From positions 1 to 14,329 of the forward strand of contig CBDHDN010000050.1 in assembly GCA_965261585.1 (NCBI GenBank): 14,329 nt of DNA, written 5' to 3'. Under the pieces are notes generated by a model. It was not told the DNA's origin. It saw only the letters and a list, made by a program, of their open reading frames with translations, and ran no database searches. Made by a program: the position numbers and the translations under genes. The stretch comes from CBDHDN01 sp965261585. GTDB lineage: Bacteria; Pseudomonadota; Alphaproteobacteria; UBA6615. This document shows, one piece after another, positions 7,637 to 13,421 of this stretch; position 1 is the first letter of the stretch; each line of letters begins with the position of its first letter.

Positions 7637-8254
7637 CTACTGCTCCGCCAGGTATCGGTTCGCGACCCAGCCCGTGGAGGCAAATGGCTCGACCACCTGG
7701 ACTTGTGACCAACCACCGCTGCGGCACACCTCGAACACCTTGGTCGGGTGATCCAGCTGAACATACACGGTGCGTCCGGAATCCTTGGACGCCCGCTGGT
7801 TGATCAGCGGCTTGAACTTCGTCCCAGGGCCAACTCTGACGTTGAGAGCGGTGGCCGTCACGGCGAGGGTTGCACCGGTAGCAGTCTCGCCGGGGTCGCA
7901 TGCCGGAGGGCTGCCTGGCTGGACGACCGGTTGCACCTCCGCCGGATGCACCTCTGTGTGCATTGTCGCAACCGTCGCGTCGTCCACAGAGCCGATGTTC
8001 GCCATGGCGGCAGCGATCGCAAAGCCACTTGGGCTACTCTCCGCGCTCACGGAAGTCCCGCGGTAGACGGCAAGAGCGCCGGCTACAGCGGCAGTCGTGA
8101 CAACGACTGCGACGACGGCTGGCCAACGCTTTCCGAATGGCCTGAATCGCGCGTCGACGCCAGAACCCGTGGGAGGCGCCCGGTGCGTTAGCTGCGCGGC
8201 TACCGAGCATGGGATGTAGTCTGCCCCGCCTTCGAGGGAGGCTTTGAAAGCCAT
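7637..8254 (-). CDS. Membrane-anchored protein with C-terminal SH3-like domain
   Basis: A 205-residue protein of unknown role. Residues about 1-43 are a polar N-terminus. A single hydrophobic segment WPAVVAVVVTTAAVAGALAVY (about 44-64) would anchor it in the inner membrane with the rest outside. A Pro/Val-rich spacer follows, and the last 70 residues form a bacterial SH3-like fold, recognised by ATALNVRVGPGTKFKPL and the ending GWSQVQV...GWVANRYL. Such domains often bind cell-wall peptides. Two Cys lie in the outer part (PACDPGE and FEVCRSG) and could pair. The start is the ATG at 8254, chosen for GGTGAG just upstream; ATG 8275 and GTG 8281 are also in frame. It stands alone between cox and the mobile block, and its codons look less GC-biased than those of cox, so transfer is possible. 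Confidence 0.7.
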   Translation of the reverse strand: MAFKASLEGGADYIPCSVAAQLTHRAPPTGSGVDARFRPFGKRWPAVVAVVVTTAAVAGALAVYRGTSVSAESSPSGFAIAAAMANIGSVDDATVATMHTEVHPAEVQPVVQPGSPPACDPGETATGATLAVTATALNVRVGPGTKFKPLINQRASKDSGRTVYVQLDHPTKVFEVCRSGGWSQVQVVEPFASTGWVANRYLAEQ

Positions 8255-8539
8255 AGATCTCACCCAGCTTGCCATTGGCACTATCGCAACAGTGAAGCAA
8301 GTTCTGCGCCAAGCCCCGATGTCGGTATGGTTTTCAAAGGGTTACCAAAGCGAACCTGAAAGACGGCCCGACGCTCGTTGTAAGCGCGGCCGACACAGAC
8401 CGCCCTCGAATGGGTCGGCATGCCGCGTTTGGGGTATGGCGAGCGCCGTGTGCATCGATCTGCGGGTGTAAGGAATCCCGACACCGCGACGGAGCCGTAC
8501 CTTAGACGAGCACCTCCGGCCCCTCTCTGCCAACCTCAC
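8255..8539. other. Gap between SH3 gene and first insertion element
   Basis: About 285 bp with lower GC than the cox operon. It should carry the promoter for the minus-strand SH3 gene, but I cannot assign boxes. Open frames crossing it on both strands have no recognisable motifs and no ribosome sites, and none continues the truncated PAS gene found on the far side of the mobile block. I see no RNA gene or repeat here. Confidence 0.4.
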
Positions 8540-8551
8540 TGAGACACCGGC
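8540..8551 (+). repeat. Left terminal inverted repeat of first IS3-family element
   Basis: Reads TGAGACACCGGC and pairs with 10090-10101 with one mismatch. The 5' TG is the expected IS3-family terminus. Confidence 0.75.
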
Positions 8552-8590
8552 CCCCTTGGAATTACTGTAGGGCGGTGGAGGTGAATACCA

Positions 8591-9079
8591 ATGACCGCAG
8601 AGAGAGAATCGATGACATTGCAAGAGATGGACGCTCCGGCCCTGGGGGTCGAGGAGCGTCGCGACGAGGCCCCCGGGGCCGGAGCCAGCCACGCGCGGCC
8701 AACGCCGGACCCGGAGGTCGTGGCCAAGCCGAAGAGGCGCAAGTTCACCGCGCAGTATCGACTGCGGATTCTGGAGGAGGCAGAGAGCTGCACGCAGCCC
8801 GGCGAGGTGGGCCGGCTGCTTCGCCGCGAGGGGCTGTACAGCTCCCATCTGACGGAATGGCGCAGGGCGCGGCGTGAGGGGTCGCTTCAAGGCCTGACCC
8901 CGAGCAAACGCGGTCGGAAGCCCGCCGAGCGCAACCCCCTCAGCGCGAAGGTGCACGAGCTCGAGGCGAAAGTGGCTCGGCTGGAGAAGGAGCTGCACAC
9001 CGCCCATACGATCCTGGACGTCCAGGGAAAAGTTGCCGGGCTGCTGGGATTCAGCCTCGAACACGGGAAGGACTGCTGA
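8591..9079 (+). CDS. IS3-family transposase OrfA (first element)
   Basis: A 162-residue DNA-binding subunit. Residues 1-45 are an acidic, low-complexity lead. A helix-turn-helix region follows (about 48-95, KRRKFTAQYRLRILEEAESC and GRLLRREGLYSSHLTEWRRAR), then a leucine-zipper-like coiled coil (about 119-143, VHELEAKVARLEKELHTAHTIL) and VQGKVAGLLG. The ATG at 8591 has a good ribosome site (GGAGGTGA, 8577-8584). The last codons overlap the OrfB start by one base (TGATG), so OrfB can be made by translational coupling; a programmed frameshift, usual in this family, is not needed here and I did not see a clear A-rich slippery run. Confidence 0.9.
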   Translation: MTAERESMTLQEMDAPALGVEERRDEAPGAGASHARPTPDPEVVAKPKRRKFTAQYRLRILEEAESCTQPGEVGRLLRREGLYSSHLTEWRRARREGSLQGLTPSKRGRKPAERNPLSAKVHELEAKVARLEKELHTAHTILDVQGKVAGLLGFSLEHGKDC

Positions 9080-10080
9080 TGGCCGTCCAGCCGCTCGCAT
9101 CGCAGGTCGGCGTGGCGCCGGCGTGCCGAGCGCTGGGGGTGCCACGGGCTTCCTTCTACCGTCGTCAGAGGCCCGCTCCCGGGCATCAGCAGCCCCGTCC
9201 TACGCCCGCCCGGGCCCTGTGTGCGTCCGAACGCGCGCACGTCCTCGACGTGCTCGCCAGCCCGCGCTTCGTCGACCGGTCACCGGCCGAGGTCGTCGCG
9301 ACGCTGCTCGATGAAGGCCAGTATCTGTGCGCCGAACGCACGATGTACCGGATCCTGGCCGCGAACCAGCCGGTGCGAGAGCGGCGCAATCAGCGCAGTC
9401 ATCCCTGCTACACCAAGCCCGAGCTGGTGGCCACGGGCCCCAACCAGACCTGGTCCTGGGATATCACCCGGCTCCGGGGGCCCAAACGCTGGACGTCCTT
9501 CTACCTCTATGTCTTGCTCGACATCTTCAGCCGCTGCGTCGTGGGCTGGATGGTTGCCGATCGGGAGAACGCCGCGCTCGCCGCGACGCTGATCGAGGAA
9601 ACCTGTCTCAAGCAAGGCATCGAGCCCCAGGTGCTCACCCTGCATTCGGACCGCGGCGCGCCGATGACCAGCAAGTGTACCGCCCAACTCCTCGCCGACC
9701 TCGGGGTCACCCGCTCTCTGAGCCGCCCCCAGGTCAGCGATGACAACCCGTTCTCCGAAGCGCAGTTCAAGACCCTGAAGTATCACCCCGGCTTCCCTGG
9801 GCGCTTCGAAGACATTACCGCCTCCATCGCCTTCTGCCGGTCGTTCTTCCCCTGGTACAACACCGAGCACCGCCATGCCGGGATCGCGATGCTCACCCCC
9901 GATGATGTCCATCATCACCGGGCACCGGATGTGCTGGCTCAGCGCGGACGTACCCTGCAAGCCGCCTGGGCCCTTCACCCCGAACGCTTCGTCCACGGCA
10001 CCCCGAAACCCGCCCCGCTTCCCGAAGCCGTCTGGATCAACCCACCCGCCACTTCCACAACAGGAGAAACGAGTCAGTAA
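9079..10080 (+). CDS. IS3-family DDE transposase OrfB (first element)
   Basis: A 333-residue integrase-core transposase that cuts and joins element ends. The N-terminal part is a helical HTH_21-like region (about 50-100). The catalytic triad is Asp128 (in TWSWDIT), Asp191 (in LHSDRGAPM) and Glu227 (in DDNPFSEAQFKTLKY), giving the D-D-35-E spacing of this family. FPWYNTEHRHAGIAMLTPDDVH near residue 260-280 is the conserved C-terminal segment. It is full length with no frameshift, so the transposase should be active. The start ATG overlaps the OrfA stop. The TAA at 10078-10080 is 21 bp before the right end of the element. Confidence 0.93.
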   Translation: MAVQPLASQVGVAPACRALGVPRASFYRRQRPAPGHQQPRPTPARALCASERAHVLDVLASPRFVDRSPAEVVATLLDEGQYLCAERTMYRILAANQPVRERRNQRSHPCYTKPELVATGPNQTWSWDITRLRGPKRWTSFYLYVLLDIFSRCVVGWMVADRENAALAATLIEETCLKQGIEPQVLTLHSDRGAPMTSKCTAQLLADLGVTRSLSRPQVSDDNPFSEAQFKTLKYHPGFPGRFEDITASIAFCRSFFPWYNTEHRHAGIAMLTPDDVHHHRAPDVLAQRGRTLQAAWALHPERFVHGTPKPAPLPEAVWINPPATSTTGETSQ

Positions 10081-10089
10081 ATAGAAACC

Positions 10090-10101
10090 GTCGGTGTCTC
10101 A
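10090..10101 (-). repeat. Right terminal inverted repeat of first IS3-family element
   Basis: Reads GTCGGTGTCTCA, the reverse complement of the left end except for one base. It ends in CA as expected. Confidence 0.75.
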
Positions 10102-10564
10102 AAGTCGTTGACAGGTTCCGGGCCGCCGCGAATCCTGCACCCATGAGGGCGAAGGAGGTCATCGGCTCCGCCAATAATGCGGCAGTTTCAGGAGCTTGCG
10201 AGCACTCCCGTGCGACACAGAACCAACCTGTAAGCGGCCGCGACAGCTGCGACGAGTCCGCGACGGATCACCGCGGGGGTTTCGGAGAGTCGGCTATGGG
10301 TCATCTCCGGAAGTCAGGGACGACGCCAGAAACGTCGGCTCTCTGGGGTACACCGGAAGCAGATGCGCCGGAAGCGGACATTAGAGGTTTGCCACGCCCC
10401 CAGCTTTGCGCGGATTTTCGCTCCCTCTTACGTCCATGGTGGGCGCGTTCAAATAGGGTCGGTCGCGCCGACGCGCTAAATCCATGTACTTGCAGCGTGC
10501 TCTGTGCCGAATATGGTCGTTCAATAAGGAGGTCCTTCTTGCACGGAGGTGATAAAGTCACTTT
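10102..10564. other. Non-coding stretch upstream of the serine recombinase gene
   Basis: These 463 bp lie between the first insertion element and the recombinase and are clearly less GC-rich than the cox genes. A frame at 10143-10568 is open but lacks a ribosome site, family motifs and normal composition, so I do not call it. Small structures seen are GTCGG-N5-CCGAC near 10457-10471 and two GCCGGAAGC/ACCGGAAGC direct copies near 10350-10375. A recombination (res-like) site would be expected next to such a gene, but I could not recognise one. The last 40 bp hold two strong ribosome sites and a palindrome, listed separately. Confidence 0.45.
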
Positions 10565-10568
10565 ATGA
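10539..10568 (+). CDS. Possible 9-codon leader ORF overlapping the recombinase start
   Basis: A TTG at 10539 follows a near-perfect ribosome site AAGGAGGT (10526-10533) by 5 bases. The frame runs nine codons to a TGA at 10566-10568, which overlaps the recombinase ATG (ATGA). The second ribosome site, GGAGGTGA (10545-10552), lies inside it, 12 bases from the ATG, which is rather far. Translation of the leader may therefore deliver ribosomes to the recombinase start. The arrangement is seen; use of this small frame is only a proposal, and it could be chance. Confidence 0.25.
   Translation: MHGGDKVTL
10552..10566 (+). promoter_or_regulatory. 15-bp palindrome overlapping the recombinase start codon
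   Basis: ATAAAGT-C-ACTTTAT is a perfect palindrome with a one-base centre. It touches the second ribosome site on one side and the ATG (10565-10567) on the other. It could be an operator for a dimeric protein, possibly the recombinase itself, or a small mRNA hairpin hiding the start. A perfect 7+7 palindrome at this exact place is suggestive but not proof. Confidence 0.35.
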
Positions 10569-11155
10569 AGCGCGCTGCTCTTTATGCCCGGGTGTCCACG
10601 AGCGACAATGGCCAAAACCCCGAGACTCAGCTGCGGCAGCTCCGCAAGTATGCGGCGGACCGCGGCTTCAGGGTCGCCGGCAAATTTGTCGACCAGGCCT
10701 CGGGCCGCACGGAGGATAGACCGTCCTACCAAGAGATGATGCAGGCCATCCGGCGACGTGAGGTCGACGTGCTGGTCGTGTTCCGGCTCTCGCGATTGGC
10801 CCGATCCCTGCGAGCGCTCGTCACCCTCTCCGCCGAACTCGAGGCGCTGGGCGTGGACCTGGTGTCGCTAAACGAATCGATCGACACGACGATGCCGCAA
10901 GGCCGCCTGCTTTTCGGCATCATGGCCAGCCTGGCCCAGTTCGAGTCCGATCTCATCGCCGACAACGTCAAGGCAGGAATGGCCCGTGCCAGGGCGCAGG
11001 GCCGACGCATCAGCCGGCCACGCATCCCGCTGGCGAAGCGGAGGCGCATCGCCGAACTGCATAGCCGGGGTCGCTCGCTGGGCGCGATCGCCAGCGAGTT
11101 GGGCATCGCCAAAGGGACAGTTTGGAACTACTGCAAGACTGCAACCGACGACTAG
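10565..11155 (+). CDS. Serine recombinase (resolvase/invertase family)
   Basis: A 196-residue small serine recombinase, the usual size for Tn3-type resolvases and DNA invertases. The nucleophile is Ser11 in YARVSTSDNGQN. The conserved arginines lie in VFRLSRLARS (about 72-81), and the E-helix SLAQFESDLIADNVKAGMARARAQG (about 122-146) joins the catalytic domain to a C-terminal helix-turn-helix (about 160-190, IAELHSRGRSLGAIASELGIAKGTVWNY). All catalytic parts are present. It may resolve cointegrates or invert DNA, but its partner transposon is not evident: the neighbours are two IS3-type elements, which do not use resolvases. It is probably a remnant module of a larger transposon or phage/plasmid. 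The second IS element inserted 15 bp after its stop codon. Confidence 0.9.
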   Translation: MKRAALYARVSTSDNGQNPETQLRQLRKYAADRGFRVAGKFVDQASGRTEDRPSYQEMMQAIRRREVDVLVVFRLSRLARSLRALVTLSAELEALGVDLVSLNESIDTTMPQGRLLFGIMASLAQFESDLIADNVKAGMARARAQGRRISRPRIPLAKRRRIAELHSRGRSLGAIASELGIAKGTVWNYCKTATDD

Positions 11156-11156
11156 G

Positions 11157-11171
11157 CCAGGGGCTGGGACT
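11157..11171 (+). repeat. Left copy of 15-bp direct repeat flanking second IS element
   Basis: CCAGGGGCTGGGACT, identical to 12585-12599. The last base is also the first base of the element as I define it, so the flanking duplication is 14-15 bp. It contains a small palindrome, CCAG-GGG-CTGG. Confidence 0.75.
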
Positions 11172-11198
11172 GAGTCGGACCCGATTTCCTTGGACACA
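11171..11198 (+). repeat. Left terminal inverted repeat of second IS element
   Basis: Begins TGAGTCGGACCCG and ends TTCCTTGGACACA. Its inner half pairs exactly with the right end; the outer half matches only in part. Confidence 0.75.
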
Positions 11199-11226
11199 GA
11201 ATTGGCTTAATCGAAGTGTCCAAGGA
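11187..11226 (+). promoter_or_regulatory. Hairpin at the element's left end covering the OrfA ribosome site
   Basis: TCCTTGGACAC (11187-11197) and GTGTCCAAGGA (11216-11226) are perfect 11-bp complements with an 18-nt loop. The right arm overlaps the OrfA ribosome site AAGGAGGA (11222-11229). An RNA entering from outside the element would fold and hide this site, while one started within the loop or later would not. Comparable protection from outside transcription is known for IS10 and IS50. Here it is inferred from the sequence alone. Confidence 0.5.
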
Positions 11227-11236
11227 GGACCGGAAC

Positions 11237-11647
11237 ATGACCGATAATTTTGAGAAGAAAGTTGCTGTTGATGGGCCTGTGGTAAATGCGGGCGAGCTTG
11301 GCTCGTCCACGTTTTCCCCAGGCCAGGCTTTGCCGGCAGGCCCGCTGGGACTTGGCCAGCGATGGACGGTGGCGCGCAAGCGTGAGGTCGTTCTGCGGCT
11401 TTTGCGTGACGAGCCGGTGCAACTTCTGTCGCGCCAGTTGGGCGTAGAGATCTTCCGGCTCGAGCAGTGGCGTGAGAAAGCGATCGGCGGGATCGACGCC
11501 TCGCTCAAGCAACGCAAGGGCGATCCGGTGCAGGCGGAACTGGATAGCGCCATGAAGCGGATCGGAGAGTTGACCATGCAGGTGGAACTGCTGGAGGCCA
11601 AGACGGAGACCTTCGGCCCTTTGGGGCGGCGGAGGTCGCGGCGATGA
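11237..11647 (+). CDS. IS3-family transposase OrfA (second element)
   Basis: A 136-residue DNA-binding subunit. Residues 1-40 are a variable lead. The helix-turn-helix is about 41-80 (RWTVARKREVVLRLLRDEPV and LSRQLGVEIFRLEQWREKA). A coiled-coil-like segment is about 98-121 (VQAELDSAMKRIGELTMQVELLEAK). The ATG at 11237 has the ribosome site AAGGAGGA seven bases upstream; an in-frame GTG at 11216 lies inside the hairpin arm and is less likely. The stop overlaps the OrfB start by 4 bp (ATGA). Confidence 0.88.
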   Translation: MTDNFEKKVAVDGPVVNAGELGSSTFSPGQALPAGPLGLGQRWTVARKREVVLRLLRDEPVQLLSRQLGVEIFRLEQWREKAIGGIDASLKQRKGDPVQAELDSAMKRIGELTMQVELLEAKTETFGPLGRRRSRR

Positions 11648-12549
11648 GTGCCGCCACCTCGCCCGGCACGGGTCTGGCCTACGGCCTGCGGCGGGTCTGC
11701 GCCGCCTGGGGCATGGCCCGCTCCTCGTTCTACGCCATGACCTCCGGCCAGCACGCCGAGCAGCCGCCGGCAAAGCGTCGGGGACCGAAGCCCGCGATCT
11801 CGGACCAGGCGCTGCTGGTGGCGATCGAAGCCGACCTGGAGGCATCGCCCTGGGAGGGCGAGGGCTACCGCAAGGTCTGGGCTCGGCTTCGGGTCTGTCG
11901 CGACATCCGGGTTGCCCGCAAGCGGGTGCTCCGCCTGATGCGCGAGAACAATCTGCTCTCGCCCCATCGCTGCCGCCGCCGTGGCGGCAATCCCCATGAC
12001 GGTGAGATCATCACTCATGCCCCGAACCTCATGTGGGGCACCGATGGCGTTCGGGTGTTCACGGTGGACGACGGCTGGGGCTGGATCTTCACCGCCGTCG
12101 AGCATTGGAACGCCGAGTGTGTCGGCTGGCATGTCTGCAAGCGCGGCGACCGCTTCGCCGCCCTGCAGCCGATCTCCATGGGGCTTGCCGGGCTGTATGG
12201 CTCGACCGCGGCCGGCGCGGCTCGGGGGCTGGCCTTGCGGATGGATCACGGCTCCCAGTATCTGTCGGACCACTTCACCAACCAGATCAAGTTCTGGGGC
12301 ATCCAGCCGTCCTACGCCTTCGTCGCCGAGCCCCAGACCAACGGCGTCGCCGAGCGGTTCAATCGCACGCTGAAGGAACAGATCATCCATGGTCGCATCT
12401 ACCGCAACATCGCGGAGCTGCGGGACGCCGTCCGCGACTTCGTCGAACTCTACAATGCCCAGTGGATCGTCGAAAAGAACGGCTACCTGAGCCCCGCTCA
12501 AGCTCGTCAGGCGTGGCACGCCGCGATCTCAATCAGGCCCGCCGCGTGA
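11644..12549 (+). CDS. IS3-family DDE transposase OrfB (second element)
   Basis: A 301-residue transposase with an N-terminal helical domain (about 1-115) and the integrase core. The catalytic residues are Asp134 (LMWGTDGVRVF), Asp201 (LRMDHGSQYLSDH) and Glu237 (PQTNGVAERFNRTLKEQ), with the D-D-35-E spacing. The C-terminal NGYLSPAQARQAW is the family's usual ending. It is uninterrupted and should be active. The start overlaps OrfA by 4 bp. Sequence and length differ strongly from the OrfB at 9079-10080, so it is a separate IS3 subgroup. Confidence 0.92.
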   Translation: MSAATSPGTGLAYGLRRVCAAWGMARSSFYAMTSGQHAEQPPAKRRGPKPAISDQALLVAIEADLEASPWEGEGYRKVWARLRVCRDIRVARKRVLRLMRENNLLSPHRCRRRGGNPHDGEIITHAPNLMWGTDGVRVFTVDDGWGWIFTAVEHWNAECVGWHVCKRGDRFAALQPISMGLAGLYGSTAAGAARGLALRMDHGSQYLSDHFTNQIKFWGIQPSYAFVAEPQTNGVAERFNRTLKEQIIHGRIYRNIAELRDAVRDFVELYNAQWIVEKNGYLSPAQARQAWHAAISIRPAA

Positions 12550-12557
12550 GACAAACT

Positions 12558-12584
12558 TGTGTCCAAGGAACCGGGTGCGCTACA
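12558..12584 (-). repeat. Right terminal inverted repeat of second IS element
   Basis: Reads TGTGTCCAAGGAA followed by CCGGGTGCGCTACA. The inner half is the reverse complement of the left end; the last two bases are CA. Confidence 0.75.
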
Positions 12585-12756
12585 CCAGGGGCTGGGACTC
12601 TAGTGCCTCTGTAATAATCGAATCGATGGCGGCGTCGAGCACCGCGCGCAGGCGCCGCTCGCTGTGCGCGGCGGCCAGATCGCCGCTCGGCTGCACGCGT
12701 CCGGCAGTGTCGGCGGGTCCGCCGCGCGCGCGTCGCTTCGTTGTTCCGTCGCGCAC
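12580..12756 (-). pseudogene. N-terminal stub of a PAS-domain protein, cut by the mobile block
   Basis: From a GTG at 12756, 4 bp after the stop of the gene before it, a frame runs 50 codons. It ends with HSERRLRAVLDAAIDSIIT, which looks like the opening of a PAS sensory domain (typical form: RLRAVLDTAVDGIITID). The next residues, EALESQPLV, do not continue the domain, and the stop lies within the right end of the insertion element. So the original gene is broken at about 12605-12612. Such an N-terminus is common in sensor kinases (FixL-like) and diguanylate cyclases, but which one cannot be told from this piece. No continuation is present on the left side of the mobile block in this window. 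The stub lies in an operon with the stress-protein genes. Confidence 0.55.
12585..12599 (+). repeat. Right copy of 15-bp direct repeat flanking second IS element
   Basis: CCAGGGGCTGGGACT, identical to 11157-11171. It directly abuts the right end of the element. Confidence 0.75.
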
Positions 12757-12760
12757 GAGC

Positions 12761-13123
12761 CTACCTGACCCAGGCCACCTTGAACAGCCGCGTCTCGCCA
12801 TCGTGCTCTAGCACCGAGACGTACTCGCCCGGCCGAAACACATGGCTGTCGAAGCGGTAGCCCGACTCATCTCCGACCGGCTCACTTTCGTCAACATAGT
12901 GGAAGGCCCAGCGGCGGCCTTGCGTGTGGATTAGATGGCCGTGCTCGTCGTCCTTGCGCGGCTCGAAGCGGCGTACCGTGCAGGCGTCGCGGTGCTTGCG
13001 CCATTGCTCCGGGTCGATGTGACCGTCGTCGCCGAGCGGCGCGATGACTTCATAGCCGTGGGCGGGGTTCCCGTTGGGATATTCGGCCGTTCGGGCCAAT
13101 TCCAGGCGGATTTTCTTCAGCAC
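12761..13123 (-). CDS. Conserved hypothetical protein (120 aa)
   Basis: A 120-residue soluble protein with no recognised catalytic motif. It begins MLKKIRLELART and holds HGYEVIAPLGDDGHIDPEQWRKHRDACTVRRF (about 23-53), DDEHGHLIH (about 58-66), and a C-terminal part YRFDSHVFRPGEYVSVLEHDGETRLFKVAWV that looks like a small beta-rich fold. It is rich in His, Asp and Glu with one Cys. I recall similar proteins from Alphaproteobacteria without assigned function. The start is GTG at 13123, with AAGAGG five bases upstream, overlapping the previous gene by 7 bp. It is third in the stress-protein operon and is followed 4 bp later by the PAS stub, so a shared role in sensing or stress is plausible but unproven. 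Confidence 0.75.
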   Translation of the reverse strand: MLKKIRLELARTAEYPNGNPAHGYEVIAPLGDDGHIDPEQWRKHRDACTVRRFEPRKDDEHGHLIHTQGRRWAFHYVDESEPVGDESGYRFDSHVFRPGEYVSVLEHDGETRLFKVAWVR

Positions 13124-13413
13124 GGCAGCCTCTTTTCCTGTGGTCTCGTCCTCGTCTGTTCGTCATGTGCCGCGATGAAGTGTCGTAGCACATGCACGAG
13201 CTGCGCCATATGGGCGTGGTCGCCATGGACCCGCGCATGTTCGATGTCGTCGAGGATCATGCGCCGAATGCGCGGGGCGCCGTCGGCGGTGTGGATCAGA
13301 TAGTTGGCCATCTCGGCGGCAACGATCTCGGGTACATGCTCATGCTCGGCGATCGCGTCGACCTCGGCCTCGGTCAGCGCACACAACGCGATGCAGTCCT
13401 CGATGGTCAGGAT
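13117..13413 (-). CDS. Conserved hypothetical protein (98 aa) with no standard start codon
   Basis: The coding part reads (I)LTIEDCIALCALTEAEVDAIAEHEH, then VPEIVAAEMANYLIH, and further on PRIRRMILDDIEHARVHGD. It is helical, acidic, and His-rich toward the end. I recall alphaproteobacterial proteins beginning MLTIEDC, so the expected start is position 13413, where the sequence has ATC instead of ATG. CTG at 13410 and CTG at 13425 are the only other nearby candidates; no ATG, GTG or TTG is in frame nearby and no strong ribosome site is visible. Either a rare start is used, coupled to the stress-protein stop 8 bp upstream, or one base is wrong or mutated. The reading frame and codon bias support a real gene. 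The function is unknown. Confidence 0.65.
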   Translation of the reverse strand: MLTIEDCIALCALTEAEVDAIAEHEHVPEIVAAEMANYLIHTADGAPRIRRMILDDIEHARVHGDHAHMAQLVHVLRHFIAAHDEQTRTRPQEKRLPC

Positions 13414-13421
13414 GCCGCGGC

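Larger units (their letters stand above)
8540..10101 (+). mobile_element. IS3-family insertion sequence, complete, 1562 bp
   Basis: The ends are inverted: TGAGACACCGGC at 8540-8551 and GTCGGTGTCTCA at 10090-10101 match at 11 of 12 bases, starting TG and ending CA as IS3 elements do. Inside are two coupled genes, an HTH/leucine-zipper OrfA and a DDE transposase OrfB, with all catalytic residues intact. Flanking bases (CAC on the left, AAG on the right) show no target duplication, so the flanks have probably been rearranged since insertion, or the element ends extend differently than I read them. It looks functional. It differs in both protein sequence and ends from the second IS3-type element at 11171-12584, so the two do not make a composite transposon. 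Confidence 0.85.
11171..12584 (+). mobile_element. Second IS3-family insertion sequence, complete, 1414 bp
   Basis: Inverted ends lie at 11171-11198 and 12558-12584. They share ACCCG and TTCCTTGGACACA with a one-base length difference, begin TG and end CA. The element carries OrfA and OrfB overlapping by 4 bp (ATGA), with an intact DDE triad. The left end has an extra inverted copy of the terminal motif at 11216-11226, next to the OrfA ribosome site. An exact 14-15 bp direct repeat flanks the element, longer than the 3-5 bp usual for this family. Without the element, the flanks rejoin as one continuous sequence from the recombinase 3' end to the CTAGTGCC at 12600. Confidence 0.88.

Noticed and set aside
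10143..10568. A 141-codon open frame before the recombinase
   Set aside because: It has no ribosome site, no motif and a random-looking composition; only its last nine codons, with their own TTG and ribosome site, are of interest.
8540..12584. Composite transposon bounded by two IS3 elements
   Set aside because: The two elements have different ends and different transposases, so they cannot move the middle as one unit by the usual route.
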